DNA from: Chenopodium formosanum
Lineage: Eukaryota > Streptophyta > Magnoliopsida > Caryophyllales > Amaranthaceae
Length of the DNA stretch: 64,000 nucleotides
Direction of reading: 5' to 3'
Assembly (NCBI GenBank): GCA_024500155.1
Contig: CM044871.1
Location: forward strand, 36,310,228-36,374,227
Shown here: positions 32,777-41,013 of the stretch, one piece after another
How the letters are laid out: each line of letters begins with the position of its first letter
Position numbering within the stretch: position 1 is the stretch's first letter
Translations under genes and position numbers: made by a program
The notes under the pieces: generated by a model
What the model saw: the letters and a program-made list of their open reading frames with translations, nothing else
The model's database searches: none
What the model was told of the DNA's origin: nothing

Positions 32777-34600
32777 TCAATGGTTAGATTCAGGAACCCG
32801 GGTTTCCTTGGGTTCCTTGGACGTTGAAGCAATATCAGATTTCTTTACCCAAACTTGCCTAACATTCTTGTTAACGGTTTGTTCCTTCTTGTTGCAAGTA
32901 GCAACAAGATGACCTGTTTTACCACAGAAGGTACAAACTTTATGACTAGGCAGGTCCACATAATTTTTCTTGCCTTTATGATTAGAATGTATGAATCCTA
33001 GACCTTCAGTTCTTTTGGTTTGAGCATTCTCAATCCACTTAGGAATTCCAAACTGACTAATGTTTCTTTCTTTTCGAAGCTCAAGTTCCTTCTCCAGTTT
33101 TGCCTTTTCAATTCTTAACTCATCAAGATCATATTTTAATTTTTCAAAATCCTCATTAAATTTTGGCAAGGATTCAGAGGAGGAACTTAGAGAGACTTCA
33201 GCATTAGCAAGTTTGTATTGAGTCAGTTCTACATTAACCATGATATTTTCAAACTTGAGTTTCTCATTCATTTCTTTTAAGAGAAGATTCTTGTCAAAGA
33301 GTTCGAAAAATCTACTCTGAACATCAGTTCGTTGATTTTCAATCCACGTACTGTGTTCCTTGCAGACTTTGAGAGCTCTTTGACATTCACCTAGACGTAT
33401 ACTAGTGTGAGTCCAGTCATCTTCCAATTCAAACACTAAATCAATGAGAGCATCTTTAGTATAAGTCTTAATTACATTAGGATCAAGGAATACCTCTTTA
33501 GCAAGCTCATCATTGTAGGCCTTTTCATCACGTTTGCCCATCAGACAGAGATGAGTTGTTTCTTCTTCAGGTTGTTCCTCTTCATCTTCACTTTCAGAAT
33601 CTCCCCATGCAGCAATCATAGCCTTCCTAATGTTTGTTTTGTTGAAAGGAGTTTTGTTGTTGTTGCTCTTAACTTGTTCCTTTGCCTTCCCTTTACTTTT
33701 CTCTGTATCCCAAAGTGGACACTCACGAATAAAGTGTTCTAGAGATCCACATTTGTGACAACCAGAGTCAGCCTTTGAAGTAGAGGGTTTCTTGGTGAAG
33801 TTCCTTGACTTTTTGTTTCGGTTGAACATTCTTTTGAACCTTCTCACCAGCATGGCAGCCTCTTCTTCATCGACTTCAGATTCTTCTTGTTCTCCAGCTT
33901 TGAGAGCCAAGCCTTTTCCTCGGTTTCCTTCACTGTTGCTTGTTCCTAGGTGCAACTCATGAGTCATGAGGGAACCAGCAAGTTGCTCAATATTGAACTT
34001 TGTGAAGTCTTCTGTTTCTTGTAAGGCTGTTACCTTGGCTCTCCATCTCTCATCTTGAGGGAGGCTTCTTAGAACCTTTCTGACCTGCTCATCAATAGGG
34101 ATTTGCTTTCCAAGAGAAACAAGCTCATTAATGATGTTAGTAAATCTAGTTAACATTTCCTGAATTGATTCTTTTGGTTGCATTTCAAACCGTTCATATT
34201 TTGACATAAGCAAGTCAATTTTAGAGCGTTTTACTTCGTTAGTACCTTCATGGGTAACTTGTAGTAAATCCCAAATTTCTTTAGCATTTTTACAACCCAT
34301 AACACGATTGTGTTCATGGGGTCCAAGACCACAATGAAGTAATTTAACAACAAGTGCATTAATTTCCATTTTCTCAAAATCTTCCTTATCAAATTCAGAC
34401 ATGGGTTTAGGTACTAACTCATTTTCACTCGTAGTTTTGGTAATTTCAAAATCACCAACTTTGATCACTCTCCAAACCTGGTAGTTGTCAGCTTTGATAA
34501 AAATCTCCATTCTGTTCTTCCAATAGGTGTAGAATTTTCCATTGAACATAGGAGGACGCTGCGTAGAGTAACCTTCTTCCAGTTTCTCGTGATTGTTCAT
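32777..34600 (-). CDS. Sirevirus gag, 607 aa
   Basis: This is an intact capsid protein. The UBN2/DUF4219-like core covers about residues 15-220 (WKNRMEIFIKADNYQVW, then MLTRFTNIINEL). It has two CX2CX4HX4C knuckles at residues 281-294 and 556-569, and a long charged coiled-coil-like region at about 435-510. Two knuckles in one long Gag fit the Sirevirus type. It ends at TGA 32777, followed in the same frame by pol. A TTTTGCAG just after the stop resembles a splice acceptor. Confidence 0.9.
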   Translation of the reverse strand: MNNHEKLEEGYSTQRPPMFNGKFYTYWKNRMEIFIKADNYQVWRVIKVGDFEITKTTSENELVPKPMSEFDKEDFEKMEINALVVKLLHCGLGPHEHNRVMGCKNAKEIWDLLQVTHEGTNEVKRSKIDLLMSKYERFEMQPKESIQEMLTRFTNIINELVSLGKQIPIDEQVRKVLRSLPQDERWRAKVTALQETEDFTKFNIEQLAGSLMTHELHLGTSNSEGNRGKGLALKAGEQEESEVDEEEAAMLVRRFKRMFNRNKKSRNFTKKPSTSKADSGCHKCGSLEHFIRECPLWDTEKSKGKAKEQVKSNNNKTPFNKTNIRKAMIAAWGDSESEDEEEQPEEETTHLCLMGKRDEKAYNDELAKEVFLDPNVIKTYTKDALIDLVFELEDDWTHTSIRLGECQRALKVCKEHSTWIENQRTDVQSRFFELFDKNLLLKEMNEKLKFENIMVNVELTQYKLANAEVSLSSSSESLPKFNEDFEKLKYDLDELRIEKAKLEKELELRKERNISQFGIPKWIENAQTKRTEGLGFIHSNHKGKKNYVDLPSHKVCTFCGKTGHLVATCNKKEQTVNKNVRQVWVKKSDIASTSKEPKETRVPESNH

Positions 34601-34653
34601 CTTGATTCCAGGAACTTAACTCGTCAGGGTTTCCTGATTTCTTCGAGGAACTA

Positions 34654-34665
34654 GCTCTGATACCA
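34654..34665 (-). promoter_or_regulatory. Primer binding site, initiator tRNA-Met
   Basis: TGGTATCAGAGC on the minus strand lies 2 bp after the 5' LTR. It is the standard plant Ty1/Copia primer site, complementary to the 3' end of initiator tRNA-Met. Confidence 0.95.
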
Positions 34666-34667
34666 AT

Positions 34668-35837
34668 TGTTGACTCAAATGAACAATACAAGAGGGGGGG
34701 TGAATTGTATTTTTGAGGAACTAGGGTAATTTTTGCGAAATTCTTAAATAAACTTAAACAAAAACTTTAAAGTGCAAGAGATATTTTACGTGGAAAACAT
34801 CTTGGCCCTAATCAAGAAGAAAAACCACGACTACTAGGGATTTTAAACTCAACTCTTAATAATAATAGGGCAAACAACCTATTACAAATTAAGACTCTAA
34901 ACTCAAGTTCCTCTATGAACTTAAGTTCCCCCTCAACTGATCCCTCAATCAGTTAAGCACTCTAATCTCTCTCTTTCTCCTTGCTTCACTCAAAGCAACT
35001 TAAACACTCTAGAGTTTACCCAAACTCTACCCCAATACAACTCAAGATTAAAACTTCTAAGATGCTAAGTACAAAGACACTCAAGGACTTAAGTGGATTT
35101 TTGACTCTTTTTAAAAAGCTAAGTATTGTAATGCTCAAGTGTATTTTTTAAAACAGAAATCTAATCCTATTTATATAAGAGAAAATCAGTTGAAGCACCT
35201 CACGTCTGCCTTAACTCCCACTACACCACAACTTCCATGAAATAAGGAATTGCAGTTCGTGGAGGCTTGGGCAGCAAGCTGAATCACACAATAATGAAGT
35301 GGTTCCTTTATTTTCTCAACCTCCTTGACTCAGTAAAAAGACGTTTACAAAATTAGTTTTACCAATTCAGATTTTCCAAAATATTAGGATAAAATCAAAA
35401 CAGAAAATCTTTAAAATAAATAAGATAGTTTTTCTTAAAAGATAATTTTCCGAAAATAAAATATAATCTTTTTAAACAAAGGAAAATAAAATCTTTATAA
35501 ACTGAAATTAAATCCACTTAAAATCCTATCAATTAACAATGTACTTAGCAAATATACAAGAAGCCTAAAATAAACAATAAAGATACAATAGACTTCTTGG
35601 AACTCAGTGAAGCTTCGACTCTGGAGCTTCAGTTCCTAACTCAAGGAACTTGGTTTCTGATTGTCTTCTATACTCGTCCATAGCTCTTTCTTTAGACTTG
35701 TTCCATGCTCCATTCTGACTCTAGAACTTCGTTGCCTATAAGAACCTGTCAAATACACCAAAGCTAATAGACACATGTTAAAGCCCTTATGGGTTTGCTT
35801 AGGTTCCTTAACTCATCATCAAAACTTAAGATCAACA
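34668..35837 (-). repeat. Copia 5' LTR
   Basis: It is 1170 bp with TGTTGA...TCAACA ends, adjacent to the PBS. A TATATAAATAG-type box is at about 35167-35178. It pairs with 25648-26817 at a constant offset of 9020 bp. Confidence 0.96.
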
Positions 35838-35848
35838 TACTCTCTAAT

Positions 35849-36085
35849 CACTAGTGGAAAAATTGTCATTTGTAACACCCTATTTGTAACGGGCATGATA
35901 AAATCCGTTACAAAAAGAGTAATTGTAACGAGCAAAATATTTGATCATTACGGAAAAACTTATTCGTAACCGGCAAACAAATATCAATTACGAATAATTA
36001 ATAATTGTAACGGGCAATTGCCCGTTACAAATAATTATTATTTGTATCGGACAAATATAAAGTCCGTTACAACTAAATACCTCTC
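35849..36085 (+). repeat. CACTA-1 left subterminal repeats
   Basis: About eight copies of TGTAACGGGC/GCCCGTTACA-like units occur in both orientations, including a near-perfect inverted pair at 36014-36032. They are expected transposase binding sites. Confidence 0.85.
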
Positions 36086-36094
36086 TAGGGTTTA

Positions 36095-36440
36095 AAACCT
36101 TATTCTAGCTATTCCCACTTCCCCAACCACATTTCTTCCTCACTCCTCTTATCTTTCTCTCTCCTCAAATCACTCACTCTCTCTGTCCGCATTTCTCTTC
36201 TTCCTCACTCCTCTTCTCTTTCTCTCCTCAAATGTTCATAATGTATGGTTGATCACTTGATCTATCTCATTTTTGGTCTTCATCAAATAAATTTGCTAAA
36301 TTTTAACACATCAACAAGATTTTGGTAGAAATTTATATTTTTTTCTTAGATTTTTGGTCCTAAATTCCTTAGAATTTTGTACTTCTAAATCACCGTTGTT
36401 TACAGAAGAAGTCGCTGCTGGGGTTTCTAATCTCATGGTA
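36095..36440 (+). promoter_or_regulatory. Leader-like CT-rich region, possible captured promoter or 5' UTR
   Basis: After the subterminal repeats there is a CT-rich run with a duplicated unit (TTTCTTCCTCACTCCTCTT, about 36130 and 36195), then an AT-rich stretch. A short exon-like piece, GAAGAAGTCGCTGCTGGGG up to ATG|GTATC near 36433, has a donor-like end. The look is of a plant 5' UTR and first exon. The source gene is not recognised. Confidence 0.35.
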
Positions 36441-37043
36441 TCTTTCTTCCTTTTGTTTTAACTCGTGATTTTTTTTTTTTAATTTTGGAATCATATTATT
36501 GATCGTTTAACAAATTCCAGTTGACTAAGATTGGAGAATAATCGTGGGGTTTAATGGGGTTTTCTCATATTTTTAATTTTCTTATGTAAATTTTCATTTA
36601 TTCTGTGATTTGTGGGCATTTTTCGCGTGATCTTTCAGTTTCTGAGCTCAAATTTGTACTATCTTGTTTGATTTAGTTTGTTTGATATGTTGTATTGGTC
36701 TGTTAAGTTGTAAACTTAATTGGGTGTTAAATAACTACTACATGCATAGATGATTATATGCTATGTATGTCAATGTTGGCATTTTAACTGGAATCTTGCA
36801 TTTTAGTTTTTGCTTTTATTTCATTTCAATTATCATAATTTCTTTGTTTCATGCCTTTTTTTCTGTAATTCTTTGTTGTTATTTGTGTTGAATTCTGGGT
36901 TTGCTGTGGTATAATCGTGTTTTATCTTCATTGTTTTTGTGGGTAAAATTTAGGGGTTTTAATTAAGTACATGGTTGATTTTCTACATTCAATTAATCGT
37001 CAGTTTGCATTAATAATTGCGGTCATGAATTATTGGTGCGTAG

Positions 37044-37212
37044 GTTCCGTTGGGTGTTGAATTGGCTTTTACTCAGAAGTATAATACGGATGATACTGTA
37101 AGTTTTGCTTTGTATGGTGATGGTGCTGCTAATCAAGGACAATTGTTTGAGGCTTTGAATATGGCTGTGCTTTGGAATCTTCCTGCTATTTTGGTTTGTG
37201 AAAATAATCATT
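37044..37212 (+). pseudogene. Captured exon of pyruvate dehydrogenase E1-alpha
   Basis: The exon is bounded by an AG acceptor (37042-37043) and GTAAGT donor (37213). It reads VPLGVELAFTQKY, then FALYGDGAANQGQLFEALN, then PAILVCENNH. GDG...NN is the thiamine diphosphate-binding motif, and the sequence fits mitochondrial PDH E1-alpha. There are no stops, but only about 56 residues are present, so it is a gene fragment carried by the CACTA and not a functional enzyme. Confidence 0.92.
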
Positions 37213-38192
37213 GTAAGTCAATTTTGTTTCATTCATTTTATAATTGTGTTTTTTTTCTTGGCTTGGTTCATTTTCTTGATTTGGTTTGTTTGATAATATA
37301 TGGGTTTTAGGTGTATTGTTTGTCTGAATTGGTGTGCGTAATGGGTGCAATTTATTGTTTTGTTTTATGTTTTGATTTTATGTGAATTTGGTATGATTTG
37401 TGGGAATTTTGAAAGAGAAGAGATCTTGGATGATGGTTTGTGTTGTAATTGAGACAAAGATTAGATCTGTCAATGTGTACTATACTTTCACTCTTTCAGT
37501 AGCTAAATGTGCGTAATATTTATATGTATATTAAGATATAAAAGCAAAACCTTATCTTTTCTGATTGCAGTATTTGGTTAGATTTTGGAGTATGTACATT
37601 AGTTTATGTAAGATCACCTGTGGTTCCCTACCCTTTGAATCAAGGTGGCTGCAATCTACAACAAGCTATGATTGAAAAAAATTTGGTTCATTGCATGCTA
37701 GGATGTGAATTTTTCTGTTGGAGCAATTAAATGAATGACTGGATTTGGATTATATTTCATTTTTGGTTGAGTAAATTCTATTTAGTCTTCAGTTAAGATT
37801 TGTTTGAAATTAACACTACCCTAAAACTACGACTCTACGAGGCTATGCCTAGTGAATAGTTGTTTTGGTGGGGATTATAATTAGCTTCACAAATTCTATC
37901 TAGTCTTGATTTGGGTTATTTGCTAATTTACTGGGTTTTTTCGGTGTGTTATGTTTCTGAATTGTTGTGCATTGATGCTATTTATGGTTTTGTTGGATGA
38001 TTTGATTCCGTGTGATATTGCTTATGATGTGGGTAAAATTTAGGGGTTTTTTTTTACAGTATGTTCTGAGCAAAATATCTAGAAAAACCTGGAATCACTT
38101 TTTTGCCTGCCTGTCCCAAAATTTGCTGGTGGTTATTTGTTATGCCATTTGATGATATGTTCTCTTATCTATTCGTGAATCTTGAATCACAG

Positions 38193-38318
38193 TGGGGGTC
38201 GTGATTTGAGTGGAAATAAACGTTCAAGCAAGTATCAGACACATGATCAGACATTTACTGGTGGAAATGAAGCGCTTAGATTGAGTTGCAGAAAAGGATA
38301 CCTTGTTCGTGTTGTTAG
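38193..38318 (+). pseudogene. Captured exon of VIM/ORTHRUS (SRA domain) protein
   Basis: Between an AG acceptor (38191-38192) and a GTAAA donor (38319), one frame reads GGRDLSGNKRSSKY, then NEALRLSCRKGYLVRVVR. This is the part of the SRA/YDG methyl-cytosine-binding domain typical of VIM/ORTHRUS ubiquitin ligases, which maintain CG methylation. The frame is open. Only about 42 residues remain. Confidence 0.85.
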
Positions 38319-38465
38319 GTAAATTACTATTACTTGATAGTTGATTCTATTGTATGAGCTTAGAAGATTTATTTAGCATTTAGGTCTACAAAGCTCTTTG
38401 TGTTTATACACGATGCTTGAGTTTTATCTAGTTTCTTGAAAGCTTATGATGTGGGTAAAATTTAG

Positions 38466-38531
38466 GGAGTCTAATTTGATCGGAGAAGGTGGCTTTGGGA
38501 AGGTTTATAAGAGTCGTTTGTATAATGGACA
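38466..38531 (+). pseudogene. Captured fragment of a receptor-like kinase (P-loop)
   Basis: After TTTAG at 38461-38465, the reading ESNLIGEGGFGKVYKSRLYN matches the glycine-rich ATP-binding loop of plant receptor-like kinases (GxGxxGxV then K). No catalytic loop is found, and the downstream end is unclear. The piece is short, so the exact parent is unknown. Confidence 0.7.
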
Positions 38532-39138
38532 GTTAAATTACCTTTCCATATTAAAATTTCTTACACCAAATTCAAGCATTTCGAATTCAACCTTTGTTCG
38601 TAGGCTTATATGTGCTTAATTTTATGATGTGATCGTGTCTTGTTACACCAGTCTTTGTGTAGCTGCTGTCTGCTCATATTGAATTACAAAGAAATTGTTA
38701 CAAACTGAGAAAGAAGTTAGCTTATTTTGATCTTTTCATTATAAATGATTTCTGAGATTAAAAGTCGTGTGCACAGAACATTATGTTTCTGGAATTGTGT
38801 AGACACCTTCTGTTTCTGCATGTTGGTTTTAATCGGTGATTGTGGCGATCTCTTCTACCTGATTTCGCTTACTAATTTTGCAGTTGTGCTATTTCTTTAT
38901 TTATTCTTCTTTGTGTTGGATCAAGAGTTAAACTGGTTGGATATGCTTTATTACCCCTTATGTTTGTCACGACATTTAGGGATGGAGGTTATGACAATGT
39001 AAATATGAAATATGGTTTGGGAATTATTCGTGTTCATATTTGTATGGTTGGGCCTTTATTTACTTGATGAATTTAATCATAGCAGCTGATTGCTGTCTGA
39101 TTTCTTAATCTTGAATAGGTTCTCTGGCCTGAATGTGG

Positions 39139-39242
39139 CTGGTAACCTGTTTCCTTGACTGATTTGATTACTGGCGCGGCAGTTAAGAAACTGGTAACCT
39201 GTTTCCTTGACTGATTTGATTACTGACGTGGCAGTTAAGAAA
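39139..39242 (+). repeat. 52-bp tandem duplication
   Basis: Two units at 39139-39190 and 39191-39242 begin CTGGTAACCTGTTTCCTTG and end GGCAGTTAAGAAA. They differ at two bases (GCGC versus ACGT context). The second runs into the J-domain fragment, so the exon start was duplicated inside the CACTA. Confidence 0.93.
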
Positions 39243-39347
39243 GCTTATAGAAATGCGAATTTGTGCATTCATCCTGATAAAGTGCAATAGAAGGGTGCCA
39301 CTCTACAGTAGAAAATTGTTGCTGAGAAGGTGTTTCATCTGTTTAAG
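39225..39347 (+). pseudogene. Captured exon of auxilin-like J-domain protein
   Basis: One frame reads VKKAYRNANLCIHPDKVQ, stop, KGATLQ, stop, KIVAEKVFHLFK, then a GTAAT donor at 39348. The HPD tripeptide and flanking residues match the J domain of plant auxilin-like co-chaperones, which help uncoat clathrin vesicles. Two in-frame TAG codons show decay after capture. Confidence 0.85.
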
Positions 39348-39420
39348 GTAATAAAAGCTTTGTTTCTGATTTTGAAATTATCTGATTCTACCTTGTTCTC
39401 ATAACTCCCTGCCATGTTAG

Positions 39421-39503
39421 GTTGATTTATTGAAAAACAAATTTGGATTTGATGAAGCCTTCAATTACAAAGAAGAGGAAGACTTGGATGCAACCTTGAA
39501 AAG
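39421..39503 (+). pseudogene. Captured exon of NADPH-dependent 2-alkenal reductase
   Basis: It is bounded by AG (39419-39420) and GTAACC (39504). The frame reads VDLLKNKFGFDEAFNYKEEE, then DLDATLKR. This matches the cofactor-binding part of plant alkenal double-bond reductases of the zinc-binding dehydrogenase superfamily. The 83-bp exon is open. Confidence 0.85.
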
Positions 39504-39829
39504 GTAACCATGTGGAGCAATGAAGGCCCTTCTGGTGGATTTAAGTTTGGCTGAAGGTAGCTTAACTATACAAAGACAAACAAGTAAAACATAATGCCTT
39601 TAGAGGAAACAAGTGTAATTTTGTTTTTAAACCCGGACGGAAAACAAGAATTCTTGAGATTTGGTTTAATTTAGTTCTTTTAAAGTTTTGGTTATTAGTT
39701 TATTAATTGTATTTTTTTTTTTTTTGAAAGAAATATTAATTGTATAAAATATAAACATATCTCAATAAATGATAAAATGGTGTGCAAAATCTAGCATTTT
39801 GCTGGATTTTTTTTTAAAATTTGATTATT

Positions 39830-40129
39830 CACTATTCGTAACGGGCAAACCATGTCCCGTTATGGATAACGGGATTATTCGTAATGGGCACCTGAAAAGC
39901 CCATTACGAATAACCACGTTATTCGTAACGGGCACCTGAAAATCCCGTTACAAATAACCCGTTATTCGTAACGGGCATCTTCAGGTGTGATGCCCGTTAC
40001 GAATAACTTATTAGGCGGTGCCCGTTACAAATAACAAAGGCCATCCGTAATGGCCGCATACGTAACGGACGCTGCCCGTTACGGATGGGCAGTTTTTGCC
40101 CGTTACGGATGGCCTTTTTTCCTCTAGTG
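39830..40129 (+). repeat. CACTA-1 right subterminal repeats
   Basis: About fifteen CGTAACGGGC or GCCCGTTACG units occur in both orientations, denser than at the left end, with several head-to-head pairs (for example 39902-40010). The array ends at the terminal inverted repeat CCTCTAGTG. Confidence 0.9.
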
Positions 40130-40132
40130 AAT

Positions 40133-41010
40133 CTCTAGAGTAAATTTGAAGTATTGAAACAACAATTATGCACTAAGGTTAGGTTTTGAAAATAGCTCGA
40201 GTATTTAACCTGTTTAATGGCCAAATTCAGTTGCAAAATTAGTTTTCAAAGGAACAACATGATTAATTATTAAATCATTGTGATACATTTGAAAATTGTA
40301 AGGCTCGAGATCTACGTAAACCATTTGTAGTTTAGGCGATTCTCGAAAGTAGCTCGAATGACATGAATATCTCATTTTGCTTTTTCGTGGATATTAGAGC
40401 CCCAATATATCGGGTTATGTGCATTCTTGCTATTTTACAAGTCTTGGATCCCACAATATGGGGTAGTTCAAATGACTTGCTATAGTTTAGGTCATTCATA
40501 TAATCATGATATTGAGATGGGCCTATGTATATATCCTATTTTTGTTTTGAGATATTTAGGACAATGACATGGCTTTCACATTTTAGTTAAAGTCATGTTC
40601 AAGAAAGCTAGTTCTTTGCTTGCCTACGTCTACAAACCAAAAACAATTGTGTTTAAGGTTTAGCAATCTTATCTAATGTCTAAATGTTTGTAATAAAGAT
40701 CATTGCGGTGATTTTATTCTCAAAATTGATTTAGAACGTCAAATATTTTCTTTGTTCTTATCAATCTTTGATTTTGGTCTTACAGGTGGTTTGTTTACCA
40801 TCCCTAAGCCAATGAGAAGAAGAAGTTAAATCTTAGTTCATTCCTTTTGGAAATAGTTATGTATATACATGTATTATCCAAACGGTTATTGAGAATTTGA
40901 TAATTTATTTACTTGAGAAAATGAAAAAAAATTCAGATTGGAAATTTTAATACTCTTTTTTGTTAGAAACATATTAGTTCGAACAACAATCCAAAATTTG
41001 AAAAGGGTCC
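40133..41010. other. TE-poor AT-rich DNA, second copy of the possible tandem duplication
   Basis: No gene is seen. It continues the sequence interrupted by the Copia and CACTA-1 insertions; its beginning resembles 24730-24800 in order and content. Later parts share only short blocks (GTAGTTTAGGCGATTCTCG region, GAGCCCCA) with 24990-25030. Confidence 0.45.
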
Positions 41011-41013
41011 AAT

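Larger units (their letters stand above)
25648..35837 (-). mobile_element. Sirevirus-type Ty1/Copia retrotransposon
   Basis: This is a complete 10,190-bp element with 1170-bp LTRs, a 5-bp target duplication TACTC (25643-25647 and 35838-35842), an initiator-Met PBS, two polypurine tracts, gag with two zinc knuckles, pol and a large ORF after pol. Order on the minus strand: LTR, gag, AP-IN-RT-RNase H, extra ORF, LTR. The LTRs differ at about 20 positions by my count (98.3% identity), so insertion is fairly recent. Pol carries one frameshift and two stops. The 3' ORF and paired polypurine tracts point to Sirevirus (Maximus/SIRE). Confidence 0.95.
35849..40129 (+). mobile_element. Non-autonomous CACTA carrying host exons (CACTA-1)
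   Basis: It is 4281 bp with ends CACTAGTGGAAAAA and, in reverse, CACTAGAGGAAAAAAGG. Both ends are flanked by AAT (35846-35848 and 40130-40132), the 3-bp duplication expected of CACTA elements. Arrays of CGTAACGGGC units fill both subterminal regions. No transposase is present. The interior holds exon fragments of PDH E1-alpha, a VIM/ORTHRUS protein, a receptor-like kinase, an auxilin-like J protein and a 2-alkenal reductase, all on the plus strand. Confidence 0.93.

Noticed and set aside
37044..39503. Functional host genes (PDH, VIM, kinase, auxilin, reductase)
   Set aside because: Each is a single short exon inside one CACTA element, and the J-domain piece has two stops. They are fragments and not working genes.
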